Assembly: GCF_017776525.1 (NCBI RefSeq)
Contig: NZ_JACVEW010000018.1
Coordinates: 1 to 64,000, forward strand
Reading direction: 5' to 3'
Origin: Marinobacterium alkalitolerans
Lineage (GTDB): Bacteria > Pseudomonadota > Gammaproteobacteria > Pseudomonadales > Balneatricaceae
DNA length: 64,000 nucleotides
How positions within the stretch are numbered: the stretch's first letter is position 1; each line of letters starts with the position of its first letter. A program made the position numbers and the translations under genes. A model generated the notes under the pieces. The model worked only from the letters and a program-made list of their open reading frames with translations. It did no database searches and had not been told where the DNA came from. Shown here piece after piece: positions 47,051-54,727 of the stretch.

Positions 47051-48481
47051 ATGTACCGACCGGACGCGCTTAACCGTCGCTCAGGGTATCGTTATCAGCA
47101 ACTGGAACAGTGGCTGTGGGAAGGCATACAGACACAGCGCTGGCGCCCGGGTGAGCGTTTGCCGTCCATTCGAGCCCTGTGTGAGTCCACCGGCTGCTCG
47201 CGTGCAACGGTTCAGCATGCGTTGCACCGGCTTGAGGCGCGTGGCGTGCTGGAGGCGCGCCCCCGTTCGGGATACTTCGTGTGCCTGCTGTCCGGCAGCG
47301 AGCCGCCGGTGCATACCGAGCCGGAACTGGACACCCCTCGACCGGCCACCACCAGTGATCTGTTTCGGGACCTGATGCAGCGCTCGGCCGCCTTTGATCT
47401 GCTGCCGGAGGCAAGCTCCGAGCCGCTGTCTCCGGGTTTGGTCGGGCTTGGGCGCTCGATCGCCCGCGCCTTAAGGCGTTCCACCACCCAGCTGCATGAC
47501 CACTATGATGCGCCGGCCGGAGATCTGGGGCTCAGAACCGAGCTGGCGCGCCTCTACGCCCGTCGAGGCTGGCCCGCACGCGCTGAAGCTTTTTGCATCA
47601 CCCAGGGCTGTCAGCATGCGCTGTCCCTGGCACTGCAGGCCTGCTGTGAGCCTGGTGATCTGGTCGCGGTGGAGTCGCCGGGGTTCTATGGCACGCTGCA
47701 ATTACTGGAGCAGTTGGGGCTCAAGGTGATTGAGGTACCCTCGCACAGCCGTTATGGGCTGGATGTGGAGCAGCTGGCGCACACGCTGGCACGTTGGCCG
47801 GTCAAGGCCTGTGTGTTTTCGGCCGCCTTTTCTACACCGGCCGGTGGCTGTCTGCCGGACCAGGCCCGGCAGCGGTTGTTGGCACTGGCCGGTGCGCATG
47901 ATCTCGCCCTGATTGAGGATGACATCTACGCGGAGACCGCTTTCGTTCAGCCGCCGGACCCTCTGAAGGCGCTGGATACGGAAGACCGGGTGATTCTCTG
48001 CAGTTCCTTTTCCAAGGCACTATCGCGTGACCTGCGCCTTGGCTGGATCGCCGGCGGGCGCTGGCATGACCGCATTGTGCAGCTCAAGCTGGTGACTCAG
48101 CTGGCCAGTAGCCGCTTTGTGCAGCAGGGGGTTGCGCACTTCATCGCAGATGGCGGGCTGGCAACGCACCTGCGGCGTCAACGTCAGCAGCTGCGGCAGC
48201 AACGGGATCAGCTGATTCAGCAATTGCGTGACTGGCCGGTGCCGGTCCGGATGAGCATGCCCGAGGGTGGACTGGCGCTGTGGGTGGAGCTGGAGAGCGG
48301 GCAGGATTGTCTGGCGTTGTACCAGAAGGCACTGGCAGAGGGCATCGTCGTCACGCCCGGGCCGCTGTTCTCGACCAGCAATGGCTTCCGGCACTGTTTG
48401 CGCATCAGCTTTGCGCACCCCTGGAATGAGGCGCGCAGGGCTGCGTTACGTGATCTGTCAGGGCTCTGTTGTGGTGGTTGA
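47051..48481 (+). CDS. MocR/PdxR-type transcriptional regulator (GntR HTH plus aminotransferase fold)
   Basis: 476 aa from the ATG at 47051; a GTG one codon earlier is possible. N-terminal winged helix about 10-80 ('YQQLEQWLWEGIQTQRWRPGERLPSIRALCESTGCSRATVQHALHRLE'). Class I aminotransferase-like domain about 120-475 with PLP lysine in 'ILCSSFSKALSRDLRLGWIAGG'. These regulators use PLP plus an amino compound to switch transcription. Divergent from ccoG, with a direct-repeat pair at its start. Its last 24 bases overlap the end of the convergent binding-protein gene. Confidence 0.9.
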   Translation: MYRPDALNRRSGYRYQQLEQWLWEGIQTQRWRPGERLPSIRALCESTGCSRATVQHALHRLEARGVLEARPRSGYFVCLLSGSEPPVHTEPELDTPRPATTSDLFRDLMQRSAAFDLLPEASSEPLSPGLVGLGRSIARALRRSTTQLHDHYDAPAGDLGLRTELARLYARRGWPARAEAFCITQGCQHALSLALQACCEPGDLVAVESPGFYGTLQLLEQLGLKVIEVPSHSRYGLDVEQLAHTLARWPVKACVFSAAFSTPAGGCLPDQARQRLLALAGAHDLALIEDDIYAETAFVQPPDPLKALDTEDRVILCSSFSKALSRDLRLGWIAGGRWHDRIVQLKLVTQLASSRFVQQGVAHFIADGGLATHLRRQRQQLRQQRDQLIQQLRDWPVPVRMSMPEGGLALWVELESGQDCLALYQKALAEGIVVTPGPLFSTSNGFRHCLRISFAHPWNEARRAALRDLSGLCCGG

Positions 48482-49354
48482 TCCGGGCAGCGGAAGCCAG
48501 TAGTCATCCGGTATCTGCCTGATTGAGGGTAACTGCCAGGGCATTGCTAATCGGAGCACGCGGTAGTCGCCATGGTTGATCAGGTCGAGTGCGCGGCGCA
48601 ATTCGGGACGTGAGTAAAACAGGTTGTTGAACAGCCCGTTCTGCCACAGGCGCTCCAGCCCTTTCTGTAGCCGTCGTGCCAGGGCTTCGTTGTCCCGATG
48701 AACAAAAAAGTAGATCGGGCTACGGTAGCTCAGCAGCAGGCCCTTGTGGATCTCCAGCCCCTCGCCAAGTGGACCTTCCTGCTCGGCCCATACTTCTGCC
48801 ACGCTGCGCGGAAAATAGTCGCTGCGCTGGTATCTAAGCATCTGAAACAGGCTTTCGTAGTGACTGGATGTTATTACCGGCAAGCCGTTATGTCGCAGGA
48901 TCCGGGTGTCCGGCCAGCCATCTCCCTGCACGGCCGTTAGTTGGCTCAGATCCTGAATACTGGTGACCTTGCCGAGCGCTTCTGCGCCCTGGGGCGTCGT
49001 CAACGCAACACGCACACCCAGCAGGCCTCGCATCAGGGGAAATGGGACGGCACGGCCCAGTGTCTCGCGCCTCAGACTGGTCATGCCCCAAAACACGTCC
49101 AGACCCTGTCCGGCACTGAGCAGCTCAAAGGCGCGTTGCTGGGACACGCCGCGTTCGGAGCGAATGAGCTGATAATCGCCATAGTCTTGCCGGGTGGCAC
49201 TCAATGCCATATCCAGTAGCACCAGAAAGTATTCATAGCGGCTGTCGTTAGCACTTACGCCGAGCTGGTAGCGGACCTGTGTTTGCGCACTGGCATCGAT
49301 CTGCCAGATGAGCAGGACGCTCAGCACGCATGCCTTGAGCCGGCGGAAGGTCAT
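48458..49354 (-). CDS. SBP_bac_3-like periplasmic binding protein, paired with GGDEF-EAL
   Basis: 298 aa. Signal peptide about 1-23 (ends ASAQ). Pattern is that of amino-acid-type solute-binding proteins, degenerate in places: 'YFLVLLDMALSATRQDYGDYQL', 'RAFELLSAGQGLDVFWGMTS', 'GLLGVRVALTTPQG', 'YRSPIYFFVHRDNEALARRLQKGLERLWQNGLF'. No transporter partner. ATG overlaps the stop of the upstream GGDEF-EAL gene by one base (TGATG). In this pair the membrane protein is encoded first. The gene overlaps the 3' end of the convergent mocR gene by 24 bases. Confidence 0.8.
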   Translation of the reverse strand: MTFRRLKACVLSVLLIWQIDASAQTQVRYQLGVSANDSRYEYFLVLLDMALSATRQDYGDYQLIRSERGVSQQRAFELLSAGQGLDVFWGMTSLRRETLGRAVPFPLMRGLLGVRVALTTPQGAEALGKVTSIQDLSQLTAVQGDGWPDTRILRHNGLPVITSSHYESLFQMLRYQRSDYFPRSVAEVWAEQEGPLGEGLEIHKGLLLSYRSPIYFFVHRDNEALARRLQKGLERLWQNGLFNNLFYSRPELRRALDLINHGDYRVLRLAMPWQLPSIRQIPDDYWLPLPGSTTTTEP

Positions 49355-51708
49355 CAGAGGCTCTCCTTCAACAGTGCCGTGAACGCTTCAACCGGCAGGG
49401 GGCGGCTGTACAGGTAGCCTTGCAGCAGATCACACCGCAGTGCTTTCAGCTGCTCCGCGATCTCGTTTGTCTCGACACCCTCGGCAACCACCTGCAGTCC
49501 CAATGAATGGGCCAGCTCTGTCATGGTCCGGGTCAGTGTCAACAGCCGAGGATCATCGGGAATGTTGCGAATGAAGGACTGATCGATCTTGAGGAGCTCA
49601 AAGGGGTAGCGGGTCAGGTAGTTCAGGGAGGCGTAGCCGCTGCCGAAATCATCGATGGCAAGCTTGATACCCTGCTGTTGCAAACGATTCAGCTTGCCCA
49701 GCACCTGCTCACTGGATTGCAGCATCAACTGCTCGGTGACTTCCAGTTTCAGAGCCTGAGGGGGCAGGCCGGACAGCCGTAATGCATTCTCCACAACGGC
49801 CTCAAAATCTGCATCGATCAACTGCAGCGGTGAGATGTTCACGCTCACCTGAAGCTCGGGATCGAGCTGTCGCCAGGCGGACAGTTGAATACAGGCGGTT
49901 TGCAGGATCAGCTCACCCAGCTCGATGATCTGGCCACTGTCTTCAGCGGCACCGATGAACTCGGGAGGCGGAATAAAGCCCAGTACAGGGTTATGCCAAC
50001 GAGCCAGAGCTTCACAGCTGACAATGCGGCCCGTGCTGCCATCGACCAGAGGCTGGTAGTACAACTGCAACTCGTTGAGCGCCTGCCCACTGGCCAGCAG
50101 ACTAATGAGTGTCAGTTTGCGTGAGGCCATACCATCAAGTGTGGAGTCAAAGCAGGTAAAGCGTGAACGGGGGCGTTTTTCCTCGGCCTGATGTAGCGCG
50201 GAAAGGGAGTGCTGATAGAGTGTACTGGCGTCTTCGCCGTCTTCCGGGTAAATGGCGACACCCGCAAAAAAGCCGCAGTCGATACGCTGCTGTTTCAGTT
50301 TGAGCGGGTGTGCCAGTCGCGCGCGCAACTGCTCCATCAACGAAGCCAGATAATCATTGCCGGACTGATGCAGTATCAGGCTGCAGATGAACTGATCATC
50401 GGCGCTGCGGGCCAGCAGTGCGTCTTCAGGAGCTGTGGTGTCCAGCAGCTCGGCTACACGCATGATGAGCTGGTCAGCATAATGAGTACCAAAAGACTCG
50501 CGGAGAGGGCGGAAGGCACTCAGAGAGACGCTGATCAATACCGCTCTGAGGTTTTGTTCACGGGCACTTTCCAGCAAGGATTGAACCTGGAGCAGGCCGA
50601 GGCTGGCGTTCGGCAAGCCTGTAAGGGTGTCATGCTCCTGAAGGTGCTGGGCTTCGTCTCGGGCATGTTTGAGTTCGCTGATATCGCTGGCTGAAAGCAT
50701 GATTAATTCTTCTGCATCATCGCGATAGATAATACAGCGTACGCTGATCCAGCGAGGCGTTTCATCTCCGACCCAAAAAATCTCCTGCTGCCAAAAGCCT
50801 TTGGTACGTAACAAATCCAGCCATACAGGAAAGGCATGTTCCGGGTGAAGCTGGTAAATAAGCTCAATCAGAAAGCGTCGCTGACCAAAGTACTGTTCGT
50901 ATGCGCTGTTGCTGTATACCCGTATGCCATTTTCCGCTTTAAAAACGGCAACGGCAGCTGGACTGCTGTCAGCCGCCAGGAAAATGCGACGCATCTTAAC
51001 CTGCATCTTGCGCACGCGTTTGATGCCACGCTTTAGGCGCAGACGCATGGATTCCAGCGAGCGCAGCATGGTATTCAGCTCATCGCGATAGTGCTTTCCC
51101 GGCCCGCTCAAAAAGGAAGTGTCCAGGTTGTCGGGTTTCAGTGCCGCTGCGGTGCGTTGCATGTGCCTTAGATGTCGGAACAGCAGTTGTTGCAGTATCG
51201 TCAGCACTAACCCGGCAAGAAAAAGTGTCTGCAGCGTTTCGATAGCAAGTGTTTGCCAGGCCAATTGTGTCAGGTTGTTGTAGATGGATTGGCGATCAAT
51301 CCATACCTCCAGAGTGCCCAGCTCAATCGGCTCATTGTTGAACTCTAGAATAAGAGGGTACTGTTTCCGCTGTACTCTGTTGCCTTCCGGGATATTGCCT
51401 GAGCGGAAAACCGCCTGCTGAGCCGTGATGAGCCTGGCTTCATCGATAAAGGGAAGTTGGCTGATACTGTTAATACTTTGTTGAATCAGCGGTTCGTCCA
51501 GCCGCCAAAGCGCCTGACGGAGGTCGTCCAGAAACACGACTTCGGCATCAGCCAGGCGCTGGTTCAGGTTGACCATGTCTGTTTGGTAACGGCTGTACAG
51601 CTGAATACTTGCAACGACCAGTGCGAATAGCCCGCTGTACAGGGTGACAGCCACCAATACGCGAATAGCCAGACCGTGGCGTTTTAATAAAGCGGTGAAA
51701 CTATCCAT
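49354..51708 (-). CDS. Membrane PAS-GGDEF-EAL protein with degenerate GGDEF, probable cyclic-di-GMP phosphodiesterase
   Basis: 784 aa. TM1 about 14-38, periplasmic part about 39-150, TM2 about 155-178. HAMP-like stretch, then a PAS domain about 245-350 ('ADSSPAAVAVFKAENGIRVYSNSAYEQYFGQRR'). GGDEF-type domain about 360-520 in which the active-site loop reads 'LARSADDQFICSL', so cyclase activity is unlikely. EAL domain about 530-780 with 'SCEALARWHNPV', 'IDDFGSGYASLNYL' and 'LKIDQSFIRNI' intact. Overlaps the binding-protein gene by one base. Confidence 0.9.
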   Translation of the reverse strand: MDSFTALLKRHGLAIRVLVAVTLYSGLFALVVASIQLYSRYQTDMVNLNQRLADAEVVFLDDLRQALWRLDEPLIQQSINSISQLPFIDEARLITAQQAVFRSGNIPEGNRVQRKQYPLILEFNNEPIELGTLEVWIDRQSIYNNLTQLAWQTLAIETLQTLFLAGLVLTILQQLLFRHLRHMQRTAAALKPDNLDTSFLSGPGKHYRDELNTMLRSLESMRLRLKRGIKRVRKMQVKMRRIFLAADSSPAAVAVFKAENGIRVYSNSAYEQYFGQRRFLIELIYQLHPEHAFPVWLDLLRTKGFWQQEIFWVGDETPRWISVRCIIYRDDAEELIMLSASDISELKHARDEAQHLQEHDTLTGLPNASLGLLQVQSLLESAREQNLRAVLISVSLSAFRPLRESFGTHYADQLIMRVAELLDTTAPEDALLARSADDQFICSLILHQSGNDYLASLMEQLRARLAHPLKLKQQRIDCGFFAGVAIYPEDGEDASTLYQHSLSALHQAEEKRPRSRFTCFDSTLDGMASRKLTLISLLASGQALNELQLYYQPLVDGSTGRIVSCEALARWHNPVLGFIPPPEFIGAAEDSGQIIELGELILQTACIQLSAWRQLDPELQVSVNISPLQLIDADFEAVVENALRLSGLPPQALKLEVTEQLMLQSSEQVLGKLNRLQQQGIKLAIDDFGSGYASLNYLTRYPFELLKIDQSFIRNIPDDPRLLTLTRTMTELAHSLGLQVVAEGVETNEIAEQLKALRCDLLQGYLYSRPLPVEAFTALLKESL

Positions 51709-51782
51709 GCAACCTGCTCTTGTAACTACATTACCTTATTGCAATGTAGGTCAGCATGGTGGCGTGTGTACAGCACGGGGGT

Positions 51783-52574
51783 CTAGCGATCCCCACCTAT
51801 CATGCGGCCAATACCGCCGAGTACGGAGCCTTCGCCCTGGTCCTTGCCGCCGTTGCTGGGCGCGTGGGCCAGAATGCGATCAGCCATGCGAGAGAACGGC
51901 AAGCTTTGCAGCCAGACGGTACCGGTGCCCTGCAGCGTGGCGTGGAACAGGCCTTCTCCACCGAACACCATCGACTTCAACCCGCCAGCGCGCTGGATAT
52001 CGTAGTCGATCCCCTCGGTAAAGCCGACCAGGCAGCCGGTATCCACTCGCAGGGTCTCACCCTTGAGCTCTTTTTTGACCACCGTGCCGCCGGCCTGAAT
52101 GAACGCCATGCCATCTCCTTCCAGTTTCTGCAGGATGAAGCCTTCGCCGCCGAAGAAGCCGGCACCGATACGGCGGTTGAAGGTGATGCTGACACGGGTG
52201 CCCAATGCCGCACACAGGAAGGCATCCTTCTGGCAGATGATACGCTCGCCCAGCTCGGCCATGTTCAGCGGCACGATATTGCCCGGATAGGGCGCCGCAA
52301 AGGCGACCCGGCGCTTTTCCAGCCCGTGGTTGGTGAAGTGGGTGGTGAAGATGGACTCACCGGTGAAGACGCGCTTGCCGGCAGAGAACAGCTTGCCCAT
52401 CAGTCCTTCGTCCGGGTCGGAGCCGTCGCCCATACGGGTTTCAAATTGGATCTCCTCCTCCATGTAGGTCATGGCGCCCGCTTCCGCGATGACGGTCTCA
52501 TTGGGGTCCAGTTCAACCTCGACCAGTTGCATCTCGGAGCCGATCAGTTCGTAGTCCAGTTCGTGGCAGCGCAT
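51783..52574 (-). CDS. TIGR00266/AIM24-family protein
   Basis: 264 aa from the ATG at 52572-52574; a longer frame upstream has no similarity to the family. All-beta repeated strand pattern of the family: '[31 protein letters not shown]', '[11 protein letters not shown]', '[39 protein letters not shown]', '[21 protein letters not shown]'. Gly-rich C-terminus. No signal peptide. Function in bacteria is unknown. Single gene. Confidence 0.9.
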   Translation of the reverse strand: MRCHELDYELIGSEMQLVEVELDPNETVIAEAGAMTYMEEEIQFETRMGDGSDPDEGLMGKLFSAGKRVFTGESIFTTHFTNHGLEKRRVAFAAPYPGNIVPLNMAELGERIICQKDAFLCAALGTRVSITFNRRIGAGFFGGEGFILQKLEGDGMAFIQAGGTVVKKELKGETLRVDTGCLVGFTEGIDYDIQRAGGLKSMVFGGEGLFHATLQGTGTVWLQSLPFSRMADRILAHAPSNGGKDQGEGSVLGGIGRMIGGDR

Positions 52575-52715
52575 CGTCTTGTCTCTGTTCAGTCTTTTAG
52601 TCGTTATCATGCCCCTGCCGGTCTGGCTTGCCAAGACTCTGTTCGACCCGAAACAGAGCCGATATACTGAAACAATTGTTCTGTTTTTTCCGACCAGGTA
52701 GGCGAGGAGACATCA

Positions 52716-53963
52716 GTGGCATCGACCGGTGCAAAAATGATGGCTGAGGAGCCCAAGCTCGAAGTTTTAATGGCACGGCAGCCCATCTATACAAAAAGTC
52801 AGGATGTTGTGGCCTTTGAGCTTCTGTTCCGTGACTCCGAAGGGCGTTTCGTGGAAGGTCTCAAGGATGAAGACGCGACACTGGGCGTGTTGATGGGAAC
52901 CTATTCCAGTATTTTCAAAAAGGGATCGATCAAGTCGGTACCCTGCTTTTTGAAAGTAACGGACAGTTTCCTGCTCAATAACGACGTGCCTGAACTGCCG
53001 CGCGAAAGCTTTGTGCTTGAACTGCTGGGTCACTCGGATATCTCGCCGGAGCTGATCGGTCGCGTGAAGGGGCTGGCCCGTGAGGGGTATCGTCTGGCGC
53101 TGGCTGACTACGACCCGCGCGACCCCAAGTTCGAGCCGCTGCTGAACGTGGTGCATATTCTCAAACTGGATATTCAGCTGCTGGGACTGGATAACATCCC
53201 GCCGCTGTTGCAGAAGCTGCGTCCTTACCAGCTGGAGCTGTTGGCAGACAAGGTGGAAACCCAGGATGAGTTTCGTCGCTGTCTGGAAATGGGCTTCGGG
53301 CTCTATATGGGGTATTTCCTCAACAAGCCGGAGCCGGTCAAGGGCAAGAAGATCAGTGGCAACAAGGTGGTGCTGCTGCAGCTGCTGGCGGAGCTTCAGC
53401 GCCCGGCCGCAACGGCCGAGTCGATCGAGCAGGTTGCCCTGAATGACCCGGCGCTGACCTACCGTATTCTGCGCGTGGTGAATTCGGCGGCCTTTAATCT
53501 GCAGCGCGAAATCAGCTCGCTCTCCCACGCGATTGCCCTGCTTGGGGTCGAGCAGATCAAGCGCTGGGTGATGCTGTTCCTGACCAGCAGTGACAGCAAC
53601 AAGCCGGATGAACTGACGCGCAACATGCTGGTGCGAGGACGTTTCTGCGAGCTGCTGGCCGAGATGATGGGGCGTGATGAACCGATCAATCACTTCATCG
53701 TCGGGCTGCTGTCTCAGCTCGATGTGCTGCTGGACATGAGCATGGATGATCTGATGGCACAGGTGCCGCTGCAGCAGGAGATGAAGGATGCACTGCTGAG
53801 TCGGGAGCACTCCTATGGGGAGATGCTGCAGCAGATCGAATTTTATGAACGGGGCAACTTCGACCAGCTCAGCAGCGCTCTGGACCGTCCTTTCTACGAG
53901 GTGGCGTATCGTCACAGCCTGAACTGGGCACAACAGATTATGCAGGCGATGCAGAACGGCTGA
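52716..53963 (+). CDS. EAL-HDOD signalling protein (YuxH type)
   Basis: 415 aa from a GTG with GAGGAG seven bases upstream. EAL-like domain about 18-210, degenerate: 'FELLFRD' in place of EAL and 'LALADYDPRDPKFE' in place of the metal-binding DDFGTG, so it is probably not a phosphodiesterase. HDOD domain about 215-400 ('LLAELQRPAATAESIEQVALNDPALTYRILRVVNSAAF'). Such proteins act as cytoplasmic adaptors in motility and biofilm control. Its stop overlaps the start of the TauE/SafE gene by one base. Confidence 0.9.
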   Translation: MASTGAKMMAEEPKLEVLMARQPIYTKSQDVVAFELLFRDSEGRFVEGLKDEDATLGVLMGTYSSIFKKGSIKSVPCFLKVTDSFLLNNDVPELPRESFVLELLGHSDISPELIGRVKGLAREGYRLALADYDPRDPKFEPLLNVVHILKLDIQLLGLDNIPPLLQKLRPYQLELLADKVETQDEFRRCLEMGFGLYMGYFLNKPEPVKGKKISGNKVVLLQLLAELQRPAATAESIEQVALNDPALTYRILRVVNSAAFNLQREISSLSHAIALLGVEQIKRWVMLFLTSSDSNKPDELTRNMLVRGRFCELLAEMMGRDEPINHFIVGLLSQLDVLLDMSMDDLMAQVPLQQEMKDALLSREHSYGEMLQQIEFYERGNFDQLSSALDRPFYEVAYRHSLNWAQQIMQAMQNG

Positions 53964-54724
53964 TGCTGCCGCCGGAGCTGTTACCGCTGGATGCGGCCTG
54001 GCTGGTGCTGACCGCAGGTGTTACCTCGTTGATGACGGCTACGCTGGGCATCGGCGGCGGTGTGCTGCTGCTGGTGATCATGGCGCAGCTGGTCCCCATC
54101 GCTGCGCTTATACCGGTGCATGGTCTGGTCCAGCTTGGCTCCAATGCCAACCGGGCCATCATGACGCGCCAGCACATCGACTGGCCGTTGAGCCGCCGCT
54201 TTCTGATCGGTGCAGCAGTGGGCGCTGCGCTGGCATCACTGCTGGTGATACAACTGCCGCTGGAGTTGATTCAGCTGGCGGTGGGGAGCTTCATCCTGTG
54301 GATGATCTGGGGGCCCAAACCGGCAGCGCAAAGCCTGTCACCCCTTAAAACGCTGCTGGCCGGTGGCGTGACCACCTTCTTTTCCATGTTTGTTGGAGCA
54401 ACCGGGCCTCTGGTTGCGGCTTTTGTGCACCGCCACAGCCACGACAAGATGCAGACCGTAGCGACCTTTGCCACCACCATGACCGGTCAGCACCTGCTCA
54501 AGGGGGTGGTGTTTTCCGTTGTGGGGTTCTCGTTCGCCGACTGGCTGCCGTTGATTGCGGCGATGATTCTCAGCGGCATGCTGGGCACCTGGATCGGCCT
54601 GAACCTGCTGCACCGGGTTTCGTCCGTCTGGTTCAACCGGCTGTTCAGGCTGGTCGTCACGCTGCTGGCGCTGCGGCTGCTGTGGCAGGCGGGCGAGACA
54701 TTGCTGCCCCGCCTGCTGCAGTGA
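53963..54724 (+). CDS. TauE/SafE-family membrane permease
   Basis: 253 aa, about eight hydrophobic helices. Family marks: 'GITSLMTATLGIGGGVLLL'-like N-terminal segment (about 17-40), 'PVHGLVQLGSNANRA' and 'TFFSMFVGATGPLVAAF'. Members export sulphite, sulphonates or related organic anions. Overlaps the EAL-HDOD gene by one base (TGATG), an unusual partner. Confidence 0.9.
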   Translation: MLPPELLPLDAAWLVLTAGVTSLMTATLGIGGGVLLLVIMAQLVPIAALIPVHGLVQLGSNANRAIMTRQHIDWPLSRRFLIGAAVGAALASLLVIQLPLELIQLAVGSFILWMIWGPKPAAQSLSPLKTLLAGGVTTFFSMFVGATGPLVAAFVHRHSHDKMQTVATFATTMTGQHLLKGVVFSVVGFSFADWLPLIAAMILSGMLGTWIGLNLLHRVSSVWFNRLFRLVVTLLALRLLWQAGETLLPRLLQ

Positions 54725-54727
54725 AAC

